From: CAWKDG01 sp963848355
GTDB taxonomy: Bacteria; Actinomycetota; Acidimicrobiia; Acidimicrobiales; UBA8190
Direction of reading: 5' to 3'
DNA length: 64,000 bases
Assembly (NCBI GenBank): GCA_963848355.1
Contig: CAWKDG010000007.1
Coordinates: forward strand, 68,075-132,074
This document shows positions 34,939 through 42,544 of this stretch, piece by piece (position 1 is the stretch's first letter; each line of letters opens with the position of its first letter). The translations under genes were made by a program, and so were the position numbers. The notes beneath the pieces are model-generated. The model saw only the letters and a program-made list of their open reading frames with translations. It did not search any database and was not told where the DNA came from.

Positions 34939-35982
34939 GTGAGAACAATGCGCAACCTTGGTAGGCGACACGTGGGCACGTTCGGCCGGCGGCTGATCGT
35001 GGGAATGCGGGCGGCGGCGGGGGTCATGATCGTCGCCGGCTCGTGGTCGCTGTATGCCGCCATGTCGGCACCGTCGGCCTCGGCGTCCACCTTGGGTGGC
35101 ACGGCCACTATCACCGATCCGGTGTCCAATGATCCCCTGTCCAGCGGAGGGTCGGAGACCGCGTTCACCGTCGTGCTGACCCCGGCCCCGGCTGACTGTT
35201 CGGGAGACACGGCCACTGACGGATACGAGGTGTACAGCTATCTGGTCCCGCAGGGTACGGACGTCACCTCTGTCTCCTTCGCCGGCGGGACACCGTCAAC
35301 CGGCTGGGGCCTGGTCGACGGGAGCGGGCTGTTCGACGCTATCTCCACCGCTCCCAACACGGGAGAGATCATCAACATCCCCCCCGACTTCGAATGGGCC
35401 GATCTGCTCACTCTGGGCGAGACGGCGTCAAACCTCGACAGCACCGGGACGTGGGAGGCGGGTATCGCCTGTGCCACCTCCAGTGGAGTCGTGAGCGACT
35501 ACTGGAACACGCAGGTCACCTTCACGGCCAACGGCAACGACCCCCACGGGTTCGTGTGGACTGCCGTTCCGGGGACGGGGACGACGACCACGACCACCAC
35601 GGCACCGGGATCGACGACCACGGCTCCGGGGTCGACGACGACCTCACCAGGGTCGACCACGACCTCGCCGGGATCGACGACCACGTCGCCGGGGCCGACC
35701 ACGACGACAGCGGGTTCCGCATCGTCGGGAGGCGGAACGACCACCACGGTGGCAGGGTCGACAGGCTCGTCGGGGTCGACCGGTTCTTCGGGCTCATCGG
35801 GGTCGTCAGCCAGTGACCCTTCCGGGGCGACGGCCGCGTCTGGTGGGTCGCTCGCCTTCACCGGAGCGTTGATAACACGCGGTCTGGCCATCGGAATGTT
35901 GTGCATCGGCTTCGGCTTGATCCTCTTGGGCCTCAGTGTGAAGGTGCGACGCGATATCGCACCCAGGATCGCTCTGAGGTGA
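34939..35982 (+). CDS. cell-wall-anchored surface protein (paralog 3) with LAFTG sorting signal
   Basis: 347 residues from GTG 34939 (an ATG at 34948 is an alternative). The N-terminal domain closely matches paralog 1: GTATITDPVSNDPLSSGGSE, ADCSGDTATDGYEVYSYLVP, NTGEIINIPPDFEWADLL, AGIACATSSGVVSDYWNTQVTFTANGNDPHGFVW. A long Thr/Ser/Pro/Gly stalk follows, then LAFTG (35851-35865), a helix (AIGMLCIGFGLILLGL) and KVRRDI. LAxTG is the class E sortase signal. The stalk should lift the domain through the wall. Its stop lies 8 nt before the sortase-like gene. Confidence 0.82.
   Translation: MRTMRNLGRRHVGTFGRRLIVGMRAAAGVMIVAGSWSLYAAMSAPSASASTLGGTATITDPVSNDPLSSGGSETAFTVVLTPAPADCSGDTATDGYEVYSYLVPQGTDVTSVSFAGGTPSTGWGLVDGSGLFDAISTAPNTGEIINIPPDFEWADLLTLGETASNLDSTGTWEAGIACATSSGVVSDYWNTQVTFTANGNDPHGFVWTAVPGTGTTTTTTTAPGSTTTAPGSTTTSPGSTTTSPGSTTTSPGPTTTTAGSASSGGGTTTTVAGSTGSSGSTGSSGSSGSSASDPSGATAASGGSLAFTGALITRGLAIGMLCIGFGLILLGLSVKVRRDIAPRIALR
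35602..35706 (+). repeat. 21-bp coding repeats of the LAFTG protein stalk
   Basis: Five consecutive 21-bp units encode [AS]PG[SP]TTT heptapeptides, followed by a Gly/Ser-rich run. This is a typical extended wall-spanning stalk, and the units differ mainly at wobble positions, so they are not a very recent expansion. Confidence 0.85.
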
Positions 35983-35990
35983 ACGTGACC

Positions 35991-36986
35991 ATGTTCGTCG
36001 GCCCGCGCGAGTCTCCCCAGGCCCCGCCTGGGATCGCGCCGGCGGGCGGCTCGCGGCAAAGCGGATTCACGGGGTCGGCGTTCCCGACGGGCGATGTGAG
36101 TCCGGAGCCCGATCGTCGTCGTGGTTCGGCCACCCGCGAGACCGTCTTGTCGGTCGTGCGCCTCGGGCTGCTCATGGTGACGGCCCTGACGATCGGGCTG
36201 GTACTCAATCTCGTCCTCGTGAGCCGTCTCGAGCAGAGCGCCACGCAGTTCAAGGAGCTCGCCCAGTTCCGGTACACGCTGGCAGGGGGGACGGGTCCGA
36301 TCGGTCCTTCCCAGAATCATGTGCCTCTGGCGTTGGGAACGCCGATGGCCCTTTTGACGATCCCCTCCATCGGGGTGAAGGAGGTGGTGGACGAAGGGAC
36401 CAACGGTCAGGTCCTTCTCGCCGGTCCCGGTCACCTTCCCTCGACCGTCTTCCCCGGGGGCCTGGGGACGAGCGTGATCTACGGAAGGGCCGGTACCTAC
36501 GGCGGTCCGTTCGCTCGGATCGCACAGCTCCACAAGGGGGCGCGCATCCTGGTGACGATCCAGAACGGCCCCACCAACACCGCCGTCTTCCGCGTCACCG
36601 ACATTCGCAAGGGCGGTCAGCGGATCCCACCCATCGGGCGGGGAGGTGCCCGTCTCACGTTGGTGACAGCCCAGGAGTCCAGGTTCGTCCCGTCCGGGGT
36701 GGTCTACGTCGACGCCAACATCGTCGGTAGCCCCCTCCCCACCCCGCGCCCCGTTGTGGAGGCACGGAACATACCGGCCAACGAGTTGCCCCTGGGCCTC
36801 GACCTCGGCAACCTGTGGGTCCTGGCGCTGTGGACGGTCGCATTGGCTGCCGCTGCCGCCGCCGCCATCTGGACGTGGAACAGGAAGGGTCATGCGCAGG
36901 CCTGGATCATCTTCGTCGGTCCGCTGGCGCTGATCGGCTACTTCCTGGCCAACCAGATCTCCGTGCTGCTGCCGAATCTGATGTGA
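35991..36986 (+). CDS. sortase-fold membrane protein lacking all catalytic residues
   Basis: 331 residues, one N-terminal helix (VRLGLLMVTALTIGLVLNLVLV), a sortase-like beta domain (115-245) and two C-terminal helices, the same layout as the class E sortase at 21092-22618. Ungapped comparison of the His region gives SVIYGRAGTYGGPFARI: the His is Arg166. The Cys motif reads LTLVTAQESRFVPSG: the Cys is Ala227, and the downstream Arg is missing. It keeps PSIGVKEVVDEGT and GPGHLPSTVFPG. Start ATG 35991 with GAGGTGA 8 nt upstream. Probably a structural or chaperone-like pseudosortase. Confidence 0.8.
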   Translation: MFVGPRESPQAPPGIAPAGGSRQSGFTGSAFPTGDVSPEPDRRRGSATRETVLSVVRLGLLMVTALTIGLVLNLVLVSRLEQSATQFKELAQFRYTLAGGTGPIGPSQNHVPLALGTPMALLTIPSIGVKEVVDEGTNGQVLLAGPGHLPSTVFPGGLGTSVIYGRAGTYGGPFARIAQLHKGARILVTIQNGPTNTAVFRVTDIRKGGQRIPPIGRGGARLTLVTAQESRFVPSGVVYVDANIVGSPLPTPRPVVEARNIPANELPLGLDLGNLWVLALWTVALAAAAAAAIWTWNRKGHAQAWIIFVGPLALIGYFLANQISVLLPNLM

Positions 36987-37020
36987 TGACGACACGACCG
37001 AACAGAGGTGAGGGATTGCC

Positions 37021-37848
37021 GTGAGTACTCTCGAACGGACCATGCCCGGGGAACAGGTGATGGCAGGTCAAGGCGCGGCCACGCTCGAAGCCTGGGAGAT
37101 CTCGGCGTGGTTCGCCGATCACCACGTGCTCGACCGCGTGTCGTTGACGATGGTGGCTGGAGAGGTCACCGCTCTCATCGGTCCCTCCGGGTGCGGGAAG
37201 TCGACGTTCTTGCGCATCCTGAACCGGATGCACGAGCTCACTCCTTCGGCCTCCCTGGCCGGTGAGGTACGTCTCGACGGGAACGACATCTACGACCCGG
37301 GCAAGAAGCTGACCGAGGCACGGCGCAACATCGGGATGGTCTTTCAAAAGCCCAATCCGTTTCCGGCCATGTCGATCTACGACAACGTGCTCTCCGGACT
37401 GAAACTGACGGGAACCCGGGCCGATCAGGACGTGAAGGACCAGATCGTCCACGACTGCCTCGTCAAGGCCGGCCTGTGGAACGAGGTGGCCGACCGTCTG
37501 CGCCAGCCCGGCGGCGCGTTGTCAGGGGGGCAGCAACAACGACTCTGTATCGCTCGAGCCCTGGCCATCAAGCCTCGGGTCCTGCTCATGGACGAGCCCT
37601 GTTCTGCCCTCGACCCCACCTCGACCCGGCGCATCGAGGCCACGATCGACGACCTTCGTGCCGAGGTCACGATCGTCATCGTCACCCACAACATGCAACA
37701 GGCCACGCGGGTGTCGGACTACACGGCCTTCTTCCTGGCTGAGCAGGGAACGCCTGGCTACATCGTGGAGCACGGCCCGACGGACGCCATGTTCAACGAG
37801 CCACAGGATCCCCGCACGGCTGACTACGTGCACGGACGGTTCGGGTGA
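37021..37848 (+). CDS. pstB: phosphate-type ABC transporter ATPase PstB
   Basis: 275 residues. Walker A GPSGCGKST, Q-loop NIGMVFQKPNPFP, signature LSGGQQQRL, Walker B VLLMDEPCSALDP and His switch IVTHNMQQA are all intact. PSxSLxGEVRLDGNDIY and NPFPAMSIYDNV are PstB-typical. It powers PstC/PstA. GTG start with AGGTGAGGG about 5 nt upstream, 34 nt after the sortase-like gene. No phoU is present in the window. Confidence 0.92.
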   Translation: MSTLERTMPGEQVMAGQGAATLEAWEISAWFADHHVLDRVSLTMVAGEVTALIGPSGCGKSTFLRILNRMHELTPSASLAGEVRLDGNDIYDPGKKLTEARRNIGMVFQKPNPFPAMSIYDNVLSGLKLTGTRADQDVKDQIVHDCLVKAGLWNEVADRLRQPGGALSGGQQQRLCIARALAIKPRVLLMDEPCSALDPTSTRRIEATIDDLRAEVTIVIVTHNMQQATRVSDYTAFFLAEQGTPGYIVEHGPTDAMFNEPQDPRTADYVHGRFG

Positions 37849-37907
37849 GGGACGCTGCTGCTATTACGGTATAGAGCGAGGCCGCGTCTGTACGATGAAG
37901 GACCGTC

Positions 37908-38261
37908 ATGACCCAACCACCGGAGCTCCCCGTGACCCATGCCTATACCCGGCAGGCGGTCGAGGAATACCTGCAAAGCGTCACGGCGCAGCGTGCTGAG
38001 CTCGAAGCGGCCATCGCTCATGCGCGCGCCCGCACGGCACGGGCGACGGACCTGACGCAGCGGGTCGAGGCACTCGAGCACCGGGTGGGGGAGTGGATCG
38101 TCGGGGCCCATGCCCAGGCGGCCGCCCCGCACCGCTCACCGGCGGCTCCGATCGGAGGATCTGGGGGTGGTGCCCCACCGTCAACGCCGCCGCCACCACC
38201 ACCACCACCACCGCCGAGCTCGTGGGCACCGGCCGCCGGCGCGGAGGCCGATCGTGGCTGA
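37908..38261 (+). CDS. small coiled-coil protein with proline-rich tail
   Basis: 117 residues. An N-terminal helical region (AVEEYLQSVTAQRAELEAAIAHARAR…LTQRVEALEHRVGEWI) likely forms a coiled coil. A low-complexity tail with ten consecutive Pro follows. No membrane segment. AAGGA precedes the ATG, and a TACGAT hexamer lies 14 nt upstream. The 3' end overlaps the next gene by 8 nt. Not recognised as a known family; it is probably a cytoplasmic partner of the following membrane protein. Confidence 0.65.
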   Translation: MTQPPELPVTHAYTRQAVEEYLQSVTAQRAELEAAIAHARARTARATDLTQRVEALEHRVGEWIVGAHAQAAAPHRSPAAPIGGSGGGAPPSTPPPPPPPPPPSSWAPAAGAEADRG

Positions 38262-39033
38262 CCCCTTGACTCCGGGTGTCCCACTTCCTAAACCCGGGAT
38301 CGTGGACGTCCTTCCCGTCGAGACGGTGGAGCCGCTGATCGCGCGCCACGAGGAAGAGCTCCGGGCGATGCGGCTGGAGCTCGCCGACGCGGTGCGCGAG
38401 GCGGAAGCGGCCGAGCAACGACTGAAGGCACACCCGGCGGCCGCTGTTTTCGACGACGCGTTCGAAGCCGATGTGCTGGCTCACGTGGCTCGCAGCGTCG
38501 CCACCGTCGGGAGTGACCCCCTTGAGGGCGCCGGCCGGCACACGATGGCGGTACCTCCTGAGGCGACACCGGCGGGAACACCTCACGACGCCGGGCTCGG
38601 TCACGATGTGGCGCCGGAAGGTACCGCCGGGCCACTCGTGGAGCCGACGGGCGAATCGGCCCCACGTCCGTCGCCCCCGCCGCCCCCTGCACGACCGAGG
38701 ACGGTCGTGGTGGACCGGGGCGCCCCGAGGACGGTCGTGGTCGACCGCAACAGGCCGGTGGCGGCGCAACCGCCGCCGCCGCCGCCGCCCCCACCCCCTT
38801 CTCAGCCGGCTCGATCGCTCCCCGTATCGGCTTCCGATCCCGGCGCCGAGCAGTACATCACCGCTCAGGCGAATGAAGGGTCGCTCGACGCCGATCAGAA
38901 GGGCTCAGCTCGGGGACGAGGAAGAACGGGTACGACGAGGAACGGACACACGTCGAGACTGCCGGCACGGCTGTTGATCCAGGCCGGCGTCGTCATCGTC
39001 ATCGTCGCGCTCCTTCTTCTGAAGCTCGGCTGA
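38254..39033 (+). CDS. proline-rich C-tail-anchored membrane protein
   Basis: 259 residues from GTG 38254, which has GGAGG 6 nt upstream. An N-terminal helix (VEPLIARHEEELRAMRLELADAVREAEAAEQRL) resembles a coiled coil. A long disordered region with two RTVVVDR repeats and a Pro10 run follows, and the chain ends in one helix LLIQAGVVIVIVALLLLKLG. This makes it a tail-anchored cytoplasmic protein. It overlaps the previous coiled-coil gene, so the two are translationally linked. Function unknown; end of the cluster. Confidence 0.65.
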   Translation: MADPLTPGVPLPKPGIVDVLPVETVEPLIARHEEELRAMRLELADAVREAEAAEQRLKAHPAAAVFDDAFEADVLAHVARSVATVGSDPLEGAGRHTMAVPPEATPAGTPHDAGLGHDVAPEGTAGPLVEPTGESAPRPSPPPPPARPRTVVVDRGAPRTVVVDRNRPVAAQPPPPPPPPPPSQPARSLPVSASDPGAEQYITAQANEGSLDADQKGSARGRGRTGTTRNGHTSRLPARLLIQAGVVIVIVALLLLKLG

Positions 39034-39066
39034 TTCGTCTCGGCTGATCCCGCCTTCGGGGAAGAC

Positions 39067-39393
39067 TCAGAGGGGCCCGGGACTCTCATCCTGGCGCAAG
39101 CGAGCCAGGCGGAGATCGAGCTCTTCGAAGTAGTCGTAGTCGCGCGTCGTCGTGAGCGTAAGGGTCTCGCGAGGCGGCCGGGCCGGAGGGGGCGCCACTG
39201 TCGCCGGAGACAGAGCCGGCTCGCGACCCGGCTCGGTTCTGTCCATGGACGAGGCCGGTGGATGATCAGCCGTCTCCCCGAGACGCAGGTGTCGGACGAG
39301 GGCGAGCAACTCCCGCTGACCGTCAGCGAACCGGCGGAGGATCTCGCTCAGATCGAGGAGCAGGGCGTGGTCGGGGCGTTGGGGATCGGACAT
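39067..39393 (-). CDS. small hypothetical protein
   Basis: 108 residues. The N-terminus (PDHALLLDLSEILRRFADGQRELLALVRHLRLGE) is predicted helical; the middle is Pro/Ala-rich; the end (DYDYFEELDLRLARLRQ) is helical again. No family recognised. It sits between the end of the surface cluster and the divergent glycosyltransferase. GC-rich but with coherent amphipathic helices, so I consider it probably real. Confidence 0.5.
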   Translation of the reverse strand: MSDPQRPDHALLLDLSEILRRFADGQRELLALVRHLRLGETADHPPASSMDRTEPGREPALSPATVAPPPARPPRETLTLTTTRDYDYFEELDLRLARLRQDESPGPL

Positions 39394-39454
39394 TCTGACC
39401 CCAGTCTAGGTGACAAACTCCCAGGTAGGGGGGTCTAAGTGGGCAGATCACTGA

Positions 39455-39460
39455 TACAAT
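39455..39460 (+). promoter_or_regulatory. -10 element of the processive glycosyltransferase gene
   Basis: TACAAT, 7 nt before a GTG at 39467 that is one codon after the ATG at 39464. The spacing suggests a leaderless transcript starting on the GTG. Confidence 0.45.
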
Positions 39461-39463
39461 GCA

Positions 39464-40945
39464 ATGGTGCGCCGCGCGCTCATCAGTGACTCCGAGGCGC
39501 GGCTCCGCCTGGAAGCGAGTGTGTCGGGACTGGCCGAGAAGGCGCCCTTCGTCTCGGCACGCGCCATCCTCTCCAGGGGTCAGCGGACCGTCCTTCTGAG
39601 CTTCCTGCTCCTGGTCGTGATCGGTGTGGTCGTATGGCCGAGGCCCACGATCATCGCCCTGGTGACGCTCATCACGATCGCCTATGTATCGGTAACGGGT
39701 TATCGGATCGTCCTCTTCGTCAGGTCGGCACGACCAGGCGTGGCGATCGTCGTCAGCGACGCCGAGGCGCGCTCGACGGCGGATGCCGACCTCCCCGTGT
39801 ACACGGTTCTGGTTCCCGCCTTCCAGGAGACGGAGGTGATCGACCTGCTCCTCGCCCGGTTGGCGCGGATCGAGTATCCCCATGATCGCCTGGACATCAA
39901 GCTCCTGGTCGAGGCCGATGACGCTGCGACCATTGCCGCTGTGGACGCTGCTGATCCCGGCGATCACTTCGAGCTCGTTCTCGTCCCGCAGGCTGAGCCC
40001 CGTACGAAGCCGAAAGCGCTGAACTACGGCCTGACCCTGGCCCGGGGAGAGATCGTGGCCGTCTACGACGTCGAGGACGACCCCGACCCGTTACAGCTGC
40101 GCCGCGCCGCCTTCGCCCTCATGCGGCTCGGTCCCGAGGTCGGGTGTCTTCAGGCCAAGCTCTCCTACAACAATCCGGATCAGAACCTCATCACGCAGTG
40201 GTTCACGATCGAGTACGCCATGTGGTTCTCGTATCTGCTTCCCGGCCTCGCCTCCCTGGGTGGCCCCATCCCCCTGGGGGGGACGTCCAATCATTTCCGC
40301 CGTTCGGTTCTGCGGTCGATGGGTGCGTGGGATCCCTACAACGTGACCGAGGACGCCGACCTCGGTATCAGGATGTTCCGCGAGGGCTACCGAGTGGGCA
40401 TTCTCGAATCGGTCACTCTCGAGGAAGCCAACAGCGACTTCGTGAACTGGATCAAGCAGCGGTCCCGCTGGTACAAGGGCTACCTCCAGACCTTCTTCGT
40501 GCACATGCGCGCCCCGGTGAAGCTCTTCCGCGAAATCGGTCCGGGAGGCATGGCCCAGCTCTTCCTCTTCGTGGCCGGCACACCGCTTCTGGCCCTGTTG
40601 AATCCCATCTTCTGGCTCATGACGCTGGTCTGGTTCCTCGTGCACCCGGCTTTCGTCCAGTCACTGTTCCCGGCGCCGCTCTACTACAGCAGCCTGGCCT
40701 GCTGGGCCCTCGGCAACTTCCTCCTGCTGTACTTCACGGTGGCCAGTTGCCGGCTGAGTCGCCGCTTCGAGCTGCTGTGGGCCGCCCTTCTCGTGCCCTT
40801 GTACTGGGTGATGATGTCCATGGCCGCGGCCAAGGCCTTCTTCCAATTGATCGGTGCGCCCAATTTCTGGGAGAAGACGGTGCACGGGCTCCACCGGGAG
40901 CCCGACGCCGAACTTCTCGTCGACGCCTCCCCTCCTCGGTCCTGA
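39464..40945 (+). CDS. processive family 2 glycosyltransferase, membrane-embedded
   Basis: 493 residues. Two N-terminal helices, a GT-A domain and three to four C-terminal helices, like cellulose/hyaluronan-type synthases. Motifs: VLVPAFQETEVI, the second Asp region LVEADDA, DXD in VYDVEDDPDP, the TED motif NVTEDADLGIRM and the processivity motif QRSRWYKGY (Q-x-x-R-W). No PilZ domain. It likely polymerises and exports a surface glycan. The real start may be the GTG at 39467 (leaderless). Product sugar unknown. Confidence 0.87.
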   Translation: MVRRALISDSEARLRLEASVSGLAEKAPFVSARAILSRGQRTVLLSFLLLVVIGVVVWPRPTIIALVTLITIAYVSVTGYRIVLFVRSARPGVAIVVSDAEARSTADADLPVYTVLVPAFQETEVIDLLLARLARIEYPHDRLDIKLLVEADDAATIAAVDAADPGDHFELVLVPQAEPRTKPKALNYGLTLARGEIVAVYDVEDDPDPLQLRRAAFALMRLGPEVGCLQAKLSYNNPDQNLITQWFTIEYAMWFSYLLPGLASLGGPIPLGGTSNHFRRSVLRSMGAWDPYNVTEDADLGIRMFREGYRVGILESVTLEEANSDFVNWIKQRSRWYKGYLQTFFVHMRAPVKLFREIGPGGMAQLFLFVAGTPLLALLNPIFWLMTLVWFLVHPAFVQSLFPAPLYYSSLACWALGNFLLLYFTVASCRLSRRFELLWAALLVPLYWVMMSMAAAKAFFQLIGAPNFWEKTVHGLHREPDAELLVDASPPRS

Positions 40946-41041
40946 GCAGCACGGCATCTGAGCCGGCACCGTCTTCGAGACGGTCGAGAAAGCCGGCGTC
41001 GCGGGTCAAGTGTTCAACCGTGGGGGCCGATATTTCTCGCA

Positions 41042-42439
41042 ATGGTCTCGTTCGGAGCTCGTGGTCTCACGGCTGCTCTGAGTGCCGTCGCCATCCTCGT
41101 CGTGGTGTTGTACCCCGTCCTCGGACCGTCGTTGGGCAGCCACGCGATCACGAGCGCGTCGGTCAGAAGGGTCGCAGACGGTGCTCCGGACCGCTCCCGT
41201 TCGGACCCGTTGGCCGGGGGAGGACCGTCCGGCGCCTTCGTCTCGACGACGACCACGACCGCCCCCGCGCCGGCGGGACCACCGGTGACCGCAGCGCCGT
41301 CCCAGGCGTCGGTGGCCACGGTGGGTGCGACCCCGGCGACGACAACGACGTCACCACCATCGGGTCAGGTCGCCGCCGGGGTCATCGGCGCCAGCGGTGA
41401 CCATCTCACCCTGAACGGGCGGGTCTACCGGTTCACCGGGGTGAACGCCTACGAGATCGCCACCGACTGGGGCACGAATGCCGGGTGCGGGGCTGATGTC
41501 ACCGAGACACAACTCGACCAGTTCTTTGCCTCCCTCGCTCCCGATTCGCTGGTCCGGTTCTGGGCCTTCCAGGGCACCATGGCCACCAACGTCAAGACGG
41601 GCCAGATCGACTGGGGACCGCTCGACCGGGTCTTCGCCGCCGCCGCCGCCCACGGTCAGCGGCTCATTCCGGTCCTGACCGATCAGGGTGGCACGTGTGA
41701 CGGAGACCACTGGCAGGATCCGTCGTGGTACAGCGGCGGGTTCGAGCAGGTCGACGACGACCCGGCGGGGACGGACGGGGTCAATCTCACCCCGCTGTCG
41801 TACTGGAGCTATCTGCAGGCCATCGTCAACCGGTACAAGGACTCGCCGGCGCTCGGCATGTGGGAGCCGATCTCCGAAGCCGAGGCGTCGACGTGCCCCC
41901 CACAGTTCGAGCCGTCGAATTGCAGCGGCAACCAGACGTGTCCCGACGAAGCGGTGGCCGCCCAGGCGCTGAGGTCCTTCTTCGACGTGGTGGGCGCGGA
42001 GATCCATACGTTGGATCCCACGCACCTCGTGGAGAACGGGTTACTCGGCGGCGGCCAGTGCGGGACGTCGGGGGCGGACTATCAGTACGTGTCGGCCAGC
42101 CCCGGTGTCGACGTGCTGTCCTACCACGACTATTACGACGCGTCGGTGGCGATGGGAGGCGACCAGTGGAACGGGCTCGGCGTGCGGTTCTCCCAGGCGG
42201 CCGCGGTGGACAAGCCCATCATCGGCGGAGAGGTGGGGATCGTCGCCGGTGCCGGAACGGGCTGCTTGAGCCCGTCTCAGCGTGGTACCGACATGGCGGA
42301 CAAGATCGAGGTGCAGATGCAGGCGGGGAGCAGCGGTGTGCTCGTCTGGAATTGGGTGCCGACGTTGACGCAACCGTGCAGCTATGACGTCGCCCCGGGC
42401 GATCCTCTTCTGAACGTTCTCGCCACCGAACCTTCGTGA
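41042..42439 (+). CDS. secreted GH5-like glycoside hydrolase
   Basis: 465 residues. An N-terminal signal or anchor (LTAALSAVAILVVVLYPVL), a Thr/Pro/Ala linker (60-115), then a TIM-barrel domain: FTGVNAYEIATDWG, VRFWAFQG, IPVLTDQGG. The acid/base Glu275 is in LGMWEPISEAE, and the nucleophile Glu397 in PIIGGEVGI. The pattern matches the GH5 (mannanase/endoglucanase) clan. It lies directly after the processive synthase and may trim its product. A GATATT hexamer 8 nt before the ATG suggests leaderless transcription. Confidence 0.8.
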   Translation: MVSFGARGLTAALSAVAILVVVLYPVLGPSLGSHAITSASVRRVADGAPDRSRSDPLAGGGPSGAFVSTTTTTAPAPAGPPVTAAPSQASVATVGATPATTTTSPPSGQVAAGVIGASGDHLTLNGRVYRFTGVNAYEIATDWGTNAGCGADVTETQLDQFFASLAPDSLVRFWAFQGTMATNVKTGQIDWGPLDRVFAAAAAHGQRLIPVLTDQGGTCDGDHWQDPSWYSGGFEQVDDDPAGTDGVNLTPLSYWSYLQAIVNRYKDSPALGMWEPISEAEASTCPPQFEPSNCSGNQTCPDEAVAAQALRSFFDVVGAEIHTLDPTHLVENGLLGGGQCGTSGADYQYVSASPGVDVLSYHDYYDASVAMGGDQWNGLGVRFSQAAAVDKPIIGGEVGIVAGAGTGCLSPSQRGTDMADKIEVQMQAGSSGVLVWNWVPTLTQPCSYDVAPGDPLLNVLATEPS

Positions 42440-42492
42440 GGAAAGGCGCAGAGGCCTCCGTGCCACCATGGCGGTTTGCCGGCGTGGTCGCG

Positions 42493-42534
42493 TAGACTGA
42501 CTCAATGGGACGCGCTCCTATGTGCGACGAGTGA
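42493..42534 (+). promoter_or_regulatory. -10 element and leaderless mini-reading frame before a membrane gene
   Basis: TAGACT (42493-42498) stands 7 nt before an ATG that opens MGRAPMCDE and stops at 42534, just 10 nt before the main ATG at 42545. The message may thus start with a nine-codon leader. Confidence 0.3.
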
Positions 42535-42544
42535 GACTCGCCCC

